Source: Spirochaetaceae bacterium (GTDB taxonomy: Bacteria; Spirochaetota; Spirochaetia; WTKD01). From it: a stretch of DNA of 60,871 nt. The DNA lies in contig WTKD01000012.1 of NCBI GenBank assembly GCA_011524535.1, positions 1-60,871 on the forward strand, given 5' to 3'. Positions 35,615 to 45,403 of the stretch are shown here, piece by piece; position 1 is the first letter of the stretch, and each line of letters opens with the position of its first letter. Under the pieces are notes generated by a model that made no database searches, was not told the origin of the DNA, and saw only the letters and a program-made list of their open reading frames with translations. The translations under genes were made by a program, and so were the position numbers.

Positions 35615-36396
35615 TGTTTCTTGCTCGATTGGTAGAAAATGCTCCATTGTATTTTCTCATTACCGCACGTATATTTGCATTTCTTGCTGTAATACCAGTA
35701 TTTTCATCAACGGCGATACCGACATTGGTCCGAATCGGCATTGCTGGCTGCACTGCCGTTGTTATTTTCCCTACATTACTCTCATATCCTCTCCCCAGTG
35801 ATGGAGTCGGCTTTTTTTTGGTGTTGGTCGGTGAGGTGCTCATCGGTTTAATCGGTGGATTTTTTGTTTACATCATATTTTCTGCGTTTCTACTCGCAGG
35901 GGGATTTCTGTCACTTCCTATGGGGTTTAGCGCATCTCAAGTATTTGATCCATTGGGTGAACTAGAGGTTCCACTTGTTGGACAATTTTTTAACACCATG
36001 GCGGTATATGTGTTTGTTGTTTCCGACGGGCTACGCAGAGCATTTTTTGTTAGTACGATAAATTCATTTAACTCATTTCGGGCAGCAGATCTCGCAATCG
36101 TGCGAGATGATGTGTTTCAATTCTTACTTCGCGGATTTTATGATGTTTTTGTATATTCGCTAACTCTTGCATTACCATTTTTGGCGGTATTGTTTTTAAC
36201 CAGTATTTCGATGGGACTGTTAGCAAAAGCTGCCCCCCAGATGAATCTGCTTATTTTAGGATTTCCCATATCAATTGGTATCAGCTATTTATTGCTCTTT
36301 TTATTTGCGGGCACGCTACTTTCGGTGTTTTCAAACATATTTACGGTTATGATCGATCAATTAGGGGGGCTCTATCAACTGCGAGAAACAGGATAA
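35614..36396 (+). CDS. fliR: Flagellar export gate protein FliR
   Basis: A 260-residue membrane protein with about six helices, starting at GTG. Segments ARIFAFLAVIPVFSSTAIPT, MGFSASQVFDPLGE and the C-terminal GLLAKAAPQMNLLILGFPIS are family hallmarks. It completes the FliPQR complex. The next ATG is 2 bases after its stop. Confidence 0.95.
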   Translation: MFLARLVENAPLYFLITARIFAFLAVIPVFSSTAIPTLVRIGIAGCTAVVIFPTLLSYPLPSDGVGFFLVLVGEVLIGLIGGFFVYIIFSAFLLAGGFLSLPMGFSASQVFDPLGELEVPLVGQFFNTMAVYVFVVSDGLRRAFFVSTINSFNSFRAADLAIVRDDVFQFLLRGFYDVFVYSLTLALPFLAVLFLTSISMGLLAKAAPQMNLLILGFPISIGISYLLLFLFAGTLLSVFSNIFTVMIDQLGGLYQLRETG

Positions 36397-36397
36397 T

Positions 36398-37717
36398 ATG
36401 ATAGGCATAGGTCTAGCTCCTCCAATTGCCAGTTATTTCCAGCTCTTACTATGCAAGGCTGTTCATGTATCGAACTTTTTTTGTTCGACTCTAAACGTTT
36501 TGCTTACTATTAGCCTTCAGAAGAAGATGCGTTCAAGTATTGCTGATGAGCATGCGCTGGAATTTCTCACCGAAGGCATTAGAGATTCAAAGATGGAAAC
36601 ACAGTCGACATCCATCGCTGGCTTGCAAAATATGCACTTGCAGTGGTTTGCGGCGGAAGACGAGGGGAGAACCGAAGCTCCAACAGAGCGTAAGATCAGA
36701 AAAGCCCGCGAGGAAGGAAAAGTTGCTCGATCGGCAGATCTTCCAGCTGCGGTTGTTTTTGTTTTTGTTCTGGTGCTGCTTGGTGCATTGGGTGGACAAA
36801 TATTGGAAGTATTTATCGATATGTTTAGATATTTCTATGGAAGAGCTTCAGAACTCGATATCACCAATACATCTCAGATTTTGGAACGTTCATTGAGTTA
36901 TTTTCTCCGCATTACGATTCCTTTGGGGAGTATTGCCGTTGTAGCTGCGTTGTTTGGAAATATTATTCAAGTTGGATTTCTTTTTAGTGTGAAAGCTATT
37001 ACTCCAAGCTTAAAGAAGATTGTGCCAAAATTTGGCGAGTATTTTAAGAAAATCCTTTTTTCTCGAGAAGGCGTATATAACCAATTCAGGTTGTCTGGAA
37101 AGATACTTATTATAGGAGCGATATGTTACATCAATATACAATCGAACCTTGAATTGTTTGAACAGTTTATGTTTCAGCCCTTTCAAAATGTATTTTTTCG
37201 TACCGCGACGCTTACTTTCATAACCCTTCTTGAGGCTGCAATAGCCCTACTTGTTCTTTCAATTGTTGATTATGCCTTTCAGCGGTATCAACATGCAGAA
37301 CAATTGCGTATGACTCGAGAAGAGGTAAAAGAAGAAAGAAAAAGTGAGGAGGGAGATCCTCTCGTCCGATCGCGACTGCGCCAAAGAATGCGAGAGTTAC
37401 TGAATCGAAGTTCGCTTGAACGTGTTCCCAAAGCGGATGTTGTGGTGACCAACCCAACCCATTATTCGGTAGCACTTGAATATGACAATTCTCGTATGAC
37501 TGCCCCTGCGGTATGTGCAAAGGGTGTAGATATGCTTGCCCTTAGGATACGTCAGATCGCCGGGGATAACGATGTGCCAATCATCGAAAATAAGCCCTTG
37601 GCCCGCGGATTGTACCATGATGTAGACATAGGGGACACTATTCCTGAACAATATTATGAGGCGATGGTGATAGTACTAAGAGAAGTATATCAAATGAGAG
37701 GGCAAAATAATGGCTGA
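36398..37717 (+). CDS. flhB: Flagellar export switch protein FlhB, possible N-terminal extension
   Basis: A substrate-specificity switch of the export gate. The conserved protein begins at EDEGRTEAPTERKIRKAREEG (split about residues 87-107). It has four transmembrane helices and the autocleavage motif NPTH (in VVVTNPTHYSVALEY). The longest frame has 439 residues, against roughly 370-375 in relatives. ATG 36398 has an AGGA site and lies 2 bases after fliR. ATG 36593 would give a normal 374-residue protein but no clear ribosome site and a 196-base gap. The first 65 residues are weakly hydrophobic with three Cys and resemble no known domain. Confidence 0.93.
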   Translation: MIGIGLAPPIASYFQLLLCKAVHVSNFFCSTLNVLLTISLQKKMRSSIADEHALEFLTEGIRDSKMETQSTSIAGLQNMHLQWFAAEDEGRTEAPTERKIRKAREEGKVARSADLPAAVVFVFVLVLLGALGGQILEVFIDMFRYFYGRASELDITNTSQILERSLSYFLRITIPLGSIAVVAALFGNIIQVGFLFSVKAITPSLKKIVPKFGEYFKKILFSREGVYNQFRLSGKILIIGAICYINIQSNLELFEQFMFQPFQNVFFRTATLTFITLLEAAIALLVLSIVDYAFQRYQHAEQLRMTREEVKEERKSEEGDPLVRSRLRQRMRELLNRSSLERVPKADVVVTNPTHYSVALEYDNSRMTAPAVCAKGVDMLALRIRQIAGDNDVPIIENKPLARGLYHDVDIGDTIPEQYYEAMVIVLREVYQMRGQNNG

Positions 37718-39791
37718 AGGTTCAATGCCAGCGGCAATCATAGGCAATAGGAGTGACTTTTTTGTGGCTCTTAGCGTGGTATTTGTCGTTGTCATGCTCA
37801 TTGTACCCTTGCCAACGATATTGCTCGATTTTCTTATGATTATCAATGTGACGCTGAGCCTGGTCATTATACTGGTTGTTTTGTACACCAAGAAAGCCTT
37901 GGAATTCACCATATTCCCCACAATGCTTTTGGTTAGCACCGTCTTTGGTTTGGCTTTGAATGTTTCTTCGACACGACTCATTCTCTCACAAGGAAGCAGT
38001 TTCAATGGAAGAATTATCCAGGCTTTTGGACGATTTGTTGTTGGTTCGAGCGGGGTTGATGGATTAGTCATTGGTATTATTATTTTCATAATACTTGTAG
38101 CTGTTCAGTTTTTTGTTATTACCAAGGGGTCAACACGTGTTGCTGAAGTCGCCGCTCGTTTTACACTTGATTCATTGCCTGGTAAACAAATGGCGATCGA
38201 GGCTGAATATAATTCTGGAACCTTGACTGAAGAAGAAATGACAAAAAAGAAACGCGAACTCGAACGAGAAGTTGATTTCTACGGGGCCATGGACGGAGCC
38301 TCAAAATTTGTTTCAGGAAATGTTCGGGTAGGAATACTGATTACTCTTGTAAATATTATAGGTGGACTTGTTATCGGTATTACTTTGCGCGGAGAGAGCT
38401 TGGAGATTGCGGCAAATACGTACATCGCACTTACAATTGGTGATGGACTGGTAACACAAATACCGACGCTGCTCATTTCAACTGCCACAGGTCTTATTGT
38501 TACACGTGCTGTTTCTGATGGTAGCTTTGGGTCCGATGTGAGTGTGCAATTTTCGCGTCAAAGTCGTGTGTATGCCATTACGGGTATTTTTCTCGTCGCT
38601 TTGTCTGTTTTGCCCGGATTTCCATGGTATATTTTGCTGCCCTTGGCGGGCTTATTTATTTCATTGTCCGTCGTACTGAGTAGGCGAAAAACAAAGGCTG
38701 GTACTGTCGCTGAGGTTATCAAGGAAAAAGAAGAAGACGCGGAAATTCCGATTGTTGCTCCACTCGATCCGATGTCACTTGAAATAGGATACGCATTGGT
38801 ACCCTTAGTCGACAAGAGCAAGGGAGCGGAATTGCTTGATCGAATCACAGGAATACGCAGAGAGATCGCCATTGAATTAGGGCTGGTGTTACCGCGCATA
38901 CGTATAGTTGATAATATGCGACTGCAGCCATCTGAATACTCGATAAAAATTCGAGGAGTTGAGATATGTAAAGCGACACTTCGCATAGGAAAATATCTCG
39001 CAATAGACCCAGGAAATGTTGAATCGAAGATAGACGGAGAAAAAACAAAAGAGCCTACATTTGGACTCGATGCTTTGTGGATACAAGAATCAGAACGTCA
39101 TAGAGCCGAACGCAGCGGATACACGGTTGTCGATGCTCCATCGATCATAACAACCCATTTAACCGAAATAATTAGAAGGCATGCGAGTGAAATACTTGGC
39201 AGACAAGATGTCAAACAGATGATCACAACATTGAATGATACGTATTCAGCGGTTGTAGAAGATGTAAACAAGCAACTTTCGACGGGTGAAATTCACAAAG
39301 TTCTACAAAAACTACTTTCAGAGCGGGTGTCGATACGAAATTTGGTATCTATTCTCGAAGCTTTATCCGATTTTGCACCGGTTAGCAAAGATACGGAGTT
39401 TTTGGTCGAAAAGGCTAGGCAAAGTCTAGGAAGGCAATTATGTGCACAGTATGCCGATGAAAACAATCAGATACATGTATCTACCTTGGATCAATCGCTT
39501 GAAAAATTGATTATTGATTCACGAGTGGAGAGTAGTTCGGGCGTAGTACCGGTCCTCCAACCTTCACAATACCAAGCATTGATTAGGGATGTTGAACTTG
39601 CAATACAACAGATGACCAAGCAAGGGCTCTATCCAATTTTGCTCTGTTCAGAATCAACGCGACCTCTTTTGAGAAAACTTCTGCAGATAGACGTAAATCA
39701 GCTGAGTATTTTATCAACACGAGAGATTGTCTCGGGATATACGATACTCACTGTACATCGGATCCGAATTGGGGCTGAGGTTTCTTCATGA
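37710..39791 (+). CDS. flhA: Flagellar export gate protein FlhA
   Basis: A 693-residue protein with about eight transmembrane helices in the first 330 residues and a cytoplasmic ring domain that docks chaperone-substrate complexes. The FHIPEP signature is present as RVAEVAARFTLDSLPGKQMA. Conserved MDGASKFVSGN and the C-terminal VLSTREI-like SILSTREIVSGY are seen. It overlaps flhB by 8 bases and flhF by 4 bases. Confidence 0.97.
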   Translation: MAEGSMPAAIIGNRSDFFVALSVVFVVVMLIVPLPTILLDFLMIINVTLSLVIILVVLYTKKALEFTIFPTMLLVSTVFGLALNVSSTRLILSQGSSFNGRIIQAFGRFVVGSSGVDGLVIGIIIFIILVAVQFFVITKGSTRVAEVAARFTLDSLPGKQMAIEAEYNSGTLTEEEMTKKKRELEREVDFYGAMDGASKFVSGNVRVGILITLVNIIGGLVIGITLRGESLEIAANTYIALTIGDGLVTQIPTLLISTATGLIVTRAVSDGSFGSDVSVQFSRQSRVYAITGIFLVALSVLPGFPWYILLPLAGLFISLSVVLSRRKTKAGTVAEVIKEKEEDAEIPIVAPLDPMSLEIGYALVPLVDKSKGAELLDRITGIRREIAIELGLVLPRIRIVDNMRLQPSEYSIKIRGVEICKATLRIGKYLAIDPGNVESKIDGEKTKEPTFGLDALWIQESERHRAERSGYTVVDAPSIITTHLTEIIRRHASEILGRQDVKQMITTLNDTYSAVVEDVNKQLSTGEIHKVLQKLLSERVSIRNLVSILEALSDFAPVSKDTEFLVEKARQSLGRQLCAQYADENNQIHVSTLDQSLEKLIIDSRVESSSGVVPVLQPSQYQALIRDVELAIQQMTKQGLYPILLCSESTRPLLRKLLQIDVNQLSILSTREIVSGYTILTVHRIRIGAEVSS

Positions 39792-40978
39792 ACGCCTTTA
39801 TAGAACGTGGTCGGAGTGAAAAAGAAGTTAGAGCTCTTATCCGCAGGAAATATGGAAATCTTGCGAAAATCATGTCCCGACGTGAATATAGAGAAGGTGG
39901 TTTCCTTGGATTATTTTCAAGGAAAATGGTTGAACTATCTGGATACACACAGCAAACAGTCTTTACAAAAAGAGAGGCTCAAAAAGGCGATCGTTTTCAA
40001 GCTAACAAAGAGGAATTGTTGCAGTCCTTGAATCAGGAAAAAAGTCAGCCACATTACAAGAAAATTTTAGAGGAATTCCGGGAACTACGTTCAGAACTCA
40101 ACGAAAAACTAGAAGCATCTCGGACGGTGACTGAAAAACACCCCGCAGTAGATCGTGTTTCAAGTATTTTGAGAGATAATGAGTTTACTGAAGAAATTTC
40201 ATCTGAAATCGAAGAGATGCTGGTGAAAAAATTTACGCTTGAAGAATTAGAAAACCATCGCGTTGTTGATCTATGTGTATTTCGTTGGCTATCCGAACAC
40301 ATCAATGAATGTACATATTCAAACGATCAGAAAACACCAGTCACCATCCTTATTGGTCCAACCGGAGTAGGTAAGACTACAACAATAGCAAAACTTGCTG
40401 CGCTGTATGGCATGAAATACAAGGAAATAGAAAATATTCGATTGATAACAATAGATAATTATCGCATAGGGGCAGTAGAGCAAATAAAAACGTATGGCAA
40501 AATTATGAACATACCTGTATTTACCGCAGATAGTGCCGAGGCGCTCAAAAAGATTGTTACCATGTTCGATGACAACGAGTTATTATTCATCGATACGATA
40601 GGAAAGAGCCCCAACGATTTTCAACATCTCGGTAGTATGCGGGCTGTGCTTGGTGTCTGTATCCCAAAAGCACATGTGGCTCTGTGCATTTCTGCAACCA
40701 CTAAACTTAGTGATGCCAGAGAGATAATACGTCAATACGATATTTTTACTGTGGGGTCTGTTATTGTAACCAAATTAGACGAAACTGCTCATGTAGGAGA
40801 GGTGCTCTCACTCCTGATCGAATCTCAGAAACCCTTAAGTTATATCACGGTTGGTCAGAAAGTTCCGTCCGACATTTTCGAGGGAGGAAAAGTTCGATTA
40901 TTAGAGCGAATACACGGTTTTTCACTCCAGCGAGATGAAATACAGTCGATAATTGAACGGGCAGACATAGAGGTATAA
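39788..40978 (+). CDS. flhF: Flagellar SRP-type GTPase FlhF
   Basis: A 396-residue SRP-family GTPase that sets flagellum position and number. It has a basic N-domain (residues 1-110), G1 IGPTGVGKTTTIAKL (189-203), the DNYRIGAVEQIKTY segment and G4 TKLDE. The G3 motif, usually DTAGRS, reads DTIGKS (269-274), a conservative but unusual change. It overlaps flhA by 4 bases. Its regulator FlhG is the next gene. Confidence 0.94.
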   Translation: MNAFIERGRSEKEVRALIRRKYGNLAKIMSRREYREGGFLGLFSRKMVELSGYTQQTVFTKREAQKGDRFQANKEELLQSLNQEKSQPHYKKILEEFRELRSELNEKLEASRTVTEKHPAVDRVSSILRDNEFTEEISSEIEEMLVKKFTLEELENHRVVDLCVFRWLSEHINECTYSNDQKTPVTILIGPTGVGKTTTIAKLAALYGMKYKEIENIRLITIDNYRIGAVEQIKTYGKIMNIPVFTADSAEALKKIVTMFDDNELLFIDTIGKSPNDFQHLGSMRAVLGVCIPKAHVALCISATTKLSDAREIIRQYDIFTVGSVIVTKLDETAHVGEVLSLLIESQKPLSYITVGQKVPSDIFEGGKVRLLERIHGFSLQRDEIQSIIERADIEV

Positions 40979-40984
40979 CTAAAC

Positions 40985-41899
40985 ATGAGCGATCAAGCAG
41001 AAGTATTACGAGAATTGATGAGAACAACAACAGGTCAACCCGTAGAAAGCAAACAATCGATTACTGAGAACAACCAAGAACACAAAACAAGGGTTATCAC
41101 GATCGCTAGCGGCAAGGGGGGGGTTGGAAAAACAAATTTTGCGACCAATTTGGGGATTGCATTAGCTAGTTTTGACAAAAAGGTAGTCCTAATGGATGCA
41201 GATCTTGGGATGGCGAACATAAATGTCTTACTTGGATTTATTCCGAAATATAATTTGTATCATCTTATACGGAAACAAAAAACACTAAATGAGATCATAG
41301 TAAATACAAAATATGGCGTAAAAGTTATTGGCGGTGCTTCGGGGTTTTCACGAATAGCAAATCTTTCGGATGCAGAACGTTATACGGTTGTGAGTGGTTT
41401 ATTGGCTCTTTCAGAAGCGGATTATCTCATCATTGATGCTGGTGCTGGAGTTTCGAATAATGTATTAGCATTTGTAAATGCAGCCGATGAGTCAATTATA
41501 GTGACCACCCCTGAGCCAACCTCGATCACCGATGCCTATGGCATTATAAAAATAATAGCGACCGAGTCCGACAATTGGTCTCCAAAAATCCATTTGGTTG
41601 TTAATCGTGTGCAAAGTGCTTCGCAGGGGAAAAAGGTGGCCGAGCGAATGTCTTCCATTGTGGCCACATTTCTTAATACGAAGATAGAATATCTTGGGTA
41701 TGTTTATGAAGATTCAAAAATTTACGAAGCCGTTCGGAAACAAAAACCCTTCTTTGTATACGCTCCTCGTTCCAAGGCTTCACAATGTATCTTACAAACC
41801 GCAAAAATAGTGGGTAACATTACGGAATTAGACAATAAAGGGATAAAGAGTTTTCTTCGGCGTCTGGCAAAACATACAGCCGTTGACATGAAGAGATAG
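40985..41899 (+). CDS. flhG: MinD-like ATPase FlhG (FleN/YlxH)
   Basis: A 304-residue MinD/ParA-type ATPase that controls flagellum number. The N-terminus MSDQAEVLRELM contains the DQAxxLR motif known to activate the FlhF GTPase. The deviant Walker A is SGKGGVGKTNFATNLG, followed by MDADLGMANINVLLG and the IDAGAG switch II. The C-terminal amphipathic helix presumably binds membrane. It lies 6 bases after flhF, which fits the FlhF/FlhG pair. Confidence 0.95.
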   Translation: MSDQAEVLRELMRTTTGQPVESKQSITENNQEHKTRVITIASGKGGVGKTNFATNLGIALASFDKKVVLMDADLGMANINVLLGFIPKYNLYHLIRKQKTLNEIIVNTKYGVKVIGGASGFSRIANLSDAERYTVVSGLLALSEADYLIIDAGAGVSNNVLAFVNAADESIIVTTPEPTSITDAYGIIKIIATESDNWSPKIHLVVNRVQSASQGKKVAERMSSIVATFLNTKIEYLGYVYEDSKIYEAVRKQKPFFVYAPRSKASQCILQTAKIVGNITELDNKGIKSFLRRLAKHTAVDMKR

Positions 41900-41909
41900 C
41901 TTTTATACC

Positions 41910-42368
41910 GTGTCGATACGATGGTTTGATATGCGATCAGCACTTGGATTATTTTTTGCAGGAATAAGCATGATTCTCTCACTTGCCGGAGGACTTCTCG
42001 GTGGAGTGTCTTTCGGTAGAATTATACTAAGAGCGCTCCTCAGTGGTGCAATTTTTTTCGTTCTAGGGATTGGAGTGATGGCCTTGATTGACATACTAAC
42101 AAGAAAAGTTTTGACCCAGGATGGGTCTGTGGATGAGAATCATCTGGGCAAGAACATAGATATCGTTCATGATAGGGATACAGGGCTTGATTCAGATGAA
42201 GAGCAGACAAACAGTGGTATGACTTCTATGGCAAGTTCTTTCTTTAACGCATCAGAAAAATATGATTCTGAGGAAGTCAGTGACATGATGCTCATGGAGC
42301 TTCAGAAAGAAGGTCCAAAGAATATGGCAAAGAGCATACAAACGATTCTAGAGTCTGAGCAAGGGTAA
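41910..42368 (+). CDS. Small membrane protein of the flhG-fliA interval, unknown function
   Basis: A 152-residue protein with two adjacent hydrophobic helices (about residues 8-32 and 40-62) and an acidic, Ser/Met-rich cytoplasmic or periplasmic tail ending DMMLMELQKEGPKNMAKSIQ. I do not recognise a family. The start may be GTG 41910 or ATG 41931, and neither has a clear ribosome binding site. A small membrane gene between flhG and the sigma-28 gene is found in other spirochaetes (recalled), so it may be a flagellar accessory protein. Confidence 0.75.
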   Translation: MSIRWFDMRSALGLFFAGISMILSLAGGLLGGVSFGRIILRALLSGAIFFVLGIGVMALIDILTRKVLTQDGSVDENHLGKNIDIVHDRDTGLDSDEEQTNSGMTSMASSFFNASEKYDSEEVSDMMLMELQKEGPKNMAKSIQTILESEQG

Positions 42369-42369
42369 C

Positions 42370-43170
42370 ATGCAAAAAAAACAGGCACAACAAGTAATTG
42401 ATACGGATAGAGAGTATGAACTCTGGTTAGAGTACAAGCGTACGCTTAACCAAGAGATACGTGAAAAGATAATAAAGCAATACGCTCCGTTGGTAAAGTA
42501 CGTTGCTGGAAAAATCATCGCGGGGATGCCTGGGAATATTGAATTCGACGATCTTGTTGGGTATGGAGTGTTTGGTCTGTTGGATGCAATTGAGAAGTTC
42601 GATCCTGAAAAACATGTAAAATTCAAGACCTATGCGGTTACGCGGATCCGTGGAGCCATCTTTGATGAACTTAGAACGCTAGATTGGATTCCTAGGTCGG
42701 TGCGTCAGAAGGCACGGGAGATGGAGGACACTATCGCTCGACTTGAAGCCCAGAAGGGAGGTTCTTCCTCTGATGTAGAAATTGCAAAAAGCATGGGGCT
42801 AGACGTTAAGGATTTTCAGAAATTGGTATTGAAATTGAGCGGAACAACTGTCTTATCGCTCAACGAAATGTGGCAGGGTCAGGAGTCCGGTGAAAAAATT
42901 GCAATTATTGACAACATCGAAGCTCCTAAAAATCTTAATCCTGAATTTATAATAGAAAAAGAAGAAATAAAACACGTTATTGTGACCTCAATAAAGGAGC
43001 TTCCAGACAAAGAAAGGAAAGTTCTTATATTGTATTATTACGAAGATTTAACTCTCAAAGAGATAGGGGCGGTACTAGGAGTAACCGAATCACGTGTATC
43101 GCAGCTACACACCAAGGCTGTTATGCGACTACGAGGTAAACTGGGGAACTTAAAAAAAGGCATCCTGTGA
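42370..43170 (+). CDS. fliA: RNA polymerase sigma-28 factor FliA (WhiG)
   Basis: A 266-residue sigma factor with region 2 (YAPLVKYVAGKIIAGMPGNI then FDDLVGYGVFGLLDAIEKFD), region 3 (SVRQKAREMEDTIARLEAQK) and region 4 with a helix-turn-helix (LTLKEIGAVLGVTESRVSQL). It is expected to transcribe late flagellar and chemotaxis genes with GCCGATAA-type promoters. Its stop overlaps the next GTG start. No anti-sigma factor FlgM gene is visible in the window. Confidence 0.96.
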   Translation: MQKKQAQQVIDTDREYELWLEYKRTLNQEIREKIIKQYAPLVKYVAGKIIAGMPGNIEFDDLVGYGVFGLLDAIEKFDPEKHVKFKTYAVTRIRGAIFDELRTLDWIPRSVRQKAREMEDTIARLEAQKGGSSSDVEIAKSMGLDVKDFQKLVLKLSGTTVLSLNEMWQGQESGEKIAIIDNIEAPKNLNPEFIIEKEEIKHVIVTSIKELPDKERKVLILYYYEDLTLKEIGAVLGVTESRVSQLHTKAVMRLRGKLGNLKKGIL

Positions 43171-45098
43171 AACGGTATACACTTCAAAATCTCAGAGAAG
43201 CCATGAGGGATATTGCTCTCGTGGAGTCTAGCACTGAACGTATTGAAGCAACCGGCAACACCTTAGATGAAGCGATTCTTGAAGCCGCAAAAAAAGCTGG
43301 GACTTCCCCAGAGACGTTGGAATATGAAATAGTAGACCGCGGGGCCAAGGGCGTCGCCGGAATTGGAACCTTCCAATATAGAATTCTTGCAAAAATAAAC
43401 AACGAACTACAAAATTCTCATAGTGAGTATAAAGAAAAAGAAGAAATTCTTGATGGATCGTATCGAATACGAATGACCGCAGGGAAGGTGTATCTTAAGA
43501 TTATACCACCAAAAAAGGGAGGTAGATCAGTATCTGTATATGAGATAATTGAAGTATTACGAGGCAGAACCAAGGCAAAATTTGATAGGAAAAAGGTTGA
43601 CTCCATAGTAAATAAAGAAGGCAATAAATTTGAATTCTTGGCCTATTTTGAGAATGACCCAACACAAGATGCCTCAGCAAAATGTAGTATTTCACCAGAC
43701 GAAATGTCTGCATCAATTATTCTGTTTCCTCCTGGTATGGATGGTATTGACATTACTTCACGAATGATCCAATCCCATTTGAACAACGAAGGACTATATG
43801 ACAATATCGCTGAAGAGAAAATAAAGGATTTGGTTGATAATCCGGTGTATTATGAACCAACCGTTGTTATTTCTGGTAAACCTCCACGGAATGGTGAAAC
43901 AGCACGAATTAAATGCCATTTCGAGATATCTCCTCCTGAGTATGTGTTGCGAGCAGACAAAGACGTTTTTGATACCCGTGAGTTCGCAAATATACAAAAT
44001 GTGAAAAAGGGCGATGTTATAGCTGAAAAAGTACCACTTACTTTGGGGACTCCCGGGATAACGGTTACGGGAAAATCTGTTCAGGCTACTGACGGAGCAG
44101 ACAAAACCCTATTGGTAGGTGCGAATGTCACGTTGTCCGATGATGAAACAAAGGCAATTGCAGCTATCGATGGGCTTGCAAGAATGAGTGGTGATCGAGT
44201 AGTTGTTGATCCGGTCTATACCGTCAACGGGGACGCAGGGCTCAAAACGGGCAGCATTAAATTCGTTGGATCGGTTGTGGTAAAAGGGAATGTAGAAGAT
44301 TATGGTGAAATATACGCAGATGGTGATATAAATATTCTGGGGACGGTGGGGAATGCAAAACTGAAGGCATTGGGTAATATATACGTTCGACGTGGAATTT
44401 CTGGTGGAGTCGATTGCCAAGTGACTTCTGGGGAAAGCATTGTTTCTCGATTCGTTGAAAACTGCCAAGTGATGGTAGAAAAATTTCTCATCGTAAGTGA
44501 TGGTATTGTGAATTCTGAGGTCGTTTCTCTTGAGAGCATTGTTTGCCGCGGAAAACGTGCTTCTATTGTAGGGGGAAGCCTTTCGGCAGCAAATGCATTA
44601 GATACCAAAACCCTTGGTTCTGTTTCGGGTTCTCGAACCATGGTTGAAGTTGGAATCGATCCTCGCCTTCGCCTGGAAGAAAAGCGCCTTTCTCAATTGG
44701 TGCAGGATGCAAGCAAAAAAATTCAGTCGCTGAAAGACATGGTTCGCCTTTTGGAACGTAGGGTACACCAGGAACGTAGTATGAATAAAAAGCCCGAAGA
44801 ATTAAAAGACGTTTTGTTAGAATTGAAAATTGCAATTGAACAACTAAATGAACACATGGCAGAGCGTAGGGAAAATGAATACAAACTTGAGGCGATTCGT
44901 ACAGAACTAGAAAGCCAGGAAAGAAAGGGTAGCGTAAATGTATATCGATGGGTATATCCTGGAGTGACGATATCGGTCTGTGGAGAATCATTTAAACTAC
45001 AGCAAGAGATGATGTTCAAAACATTTGTATATAGAGATGGTATTGTTAGCGTACAACCATATGAAGATCCAAAAATAGAAGGGGCAAAAAATAAATAA
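43167..45098 (+). CDS. Jag-N/FapA (DUF342) protein
   Basis: A 643-residue protein starting at GTG and overlapping fliA by 4 bases. Residues about 20-76 match the Jag N-terminal domain (GNTLDEAILEAAKKAGTSPE, then VDRGAKGVAGIGTFQYRI). The middle (about 150-500) is the DUF342/FapA beta-helix region with ADGDINILGTVGNAKLKALG and similar turns. A coiled coil is at about 500-590. FapA-like proteins occur beside flagellar genes in many Gram-negatives and spirochaetes, and polymer-surface or RNA-linked roles have been suggested but not settled. The linkage to fliA here is tight. Confidence 0.88.
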   Translation: MKRYTLQNLREAMRDIALVESSTERIEATGNTLDEAILEAAKKAGTSPETLEYEIVDRGAKGVAGIGTFQYRILAKINNELQNSHSEYKEKEEILDGSYRIRMTAGKVYLKIIPPKKGGRSVSVYEIIEVLRGRTKAKFDRKKVDSIVNKEGNKFEFLAYFENDPTQDASAKCSISPDEMSASIILFPPGMDGIDITSRMIQSHLNNEGLYDNIAEEKIKDLVDNPVYYEPTVVISGKPPRNGETARIKCHFEISPPEYVLRADKDVFDTREFANIQNVKKGDVIAEKVPLTLGTPGITVTGKSVQATDGADKTLLVGANVTLSDDETKAIAAIDGLARMSGDRVVVDPVYTVNGDAGLKTGSIKFVGSVVVKGNVEDYGEIYADGDINILGTVGNAKLKALGNIYVRRGISGGVDCQVTSGESIVSRFVENCQVMVEKFLIVSDGIVNSEVVSLESIVCRGKRASIVGGSLSAANALDTKTLGSVSGSRTMVEVGIDPRLRLEEKRLSQLVQDASKKIQSLKDMVRLLERRVHQERSMNKKPEELKDVLLELKIAIEQLNEHMAERRENEYKLEAIRTELESQERKGSVNVYRWVYPGVTISVCGESFKLQQEMMFKTFVYRDGIVSVQPYEDPKIEGAKNK

Positions 45099-45403
45099 TG
45101 TCTTTTCGTCCAATAGATGTGCAAACGTTGTTGCTACATATTCAGAAACTGGCTCATGAGGCCGTTGCACAAGAAAAAACAATAAAACTGAAGAACGAAA
45201 GACAAGGCGAAAAGCTAATTAATAAAAGCAAACAAACCAAGGAACATGTAAGTACAATTTCAGAAATAGAGGATAGCGCCATCCAAGATGAACGAGAGCA
45301 TGACCCTGTTATACGTTCTTCTCATGCAAATAAGCACACCACCAAAGAATACAAAACGATAGTAGACAAAACTCTTGGGAAACGTGTTGATATAAGTAGA
45401 TGA
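45098..45403 (+). CDS. Small hydrophilic hypothetical protein
   Basis: A 101-residue, very Lys/Glu/His-rich protein beginning MSFRPIDVQTLLLHIQKLAH, with the rest probably unstructured. No signal, membrane segment or motif. The ATG overlaps the DUF342 stop by one base and its end overlaps the next gene by 4 bases, so it is translated as part of the operon. The RPID-Q start recalls small spirochaete proteins near fliA, but I cannot assign a function. Confidence 0.7.
   Translation: MSFRPIDVQTLLLHIQKLAHEAVAQEKTIKLKNERQGEKLINKSKQTKEHVSTISEIEDSAIQDEREHDPVIRSSHANKHTTKEYKTIVDKTLGKRVDISR

Noticed and set aside
41931-42368. Small gene before fliA as FlgM (anti-sigma-28)
   Set aside because: FlgM is a soluble protein of about 90 residues. 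This protein has two membrane helices and no FlgM helix pattern.
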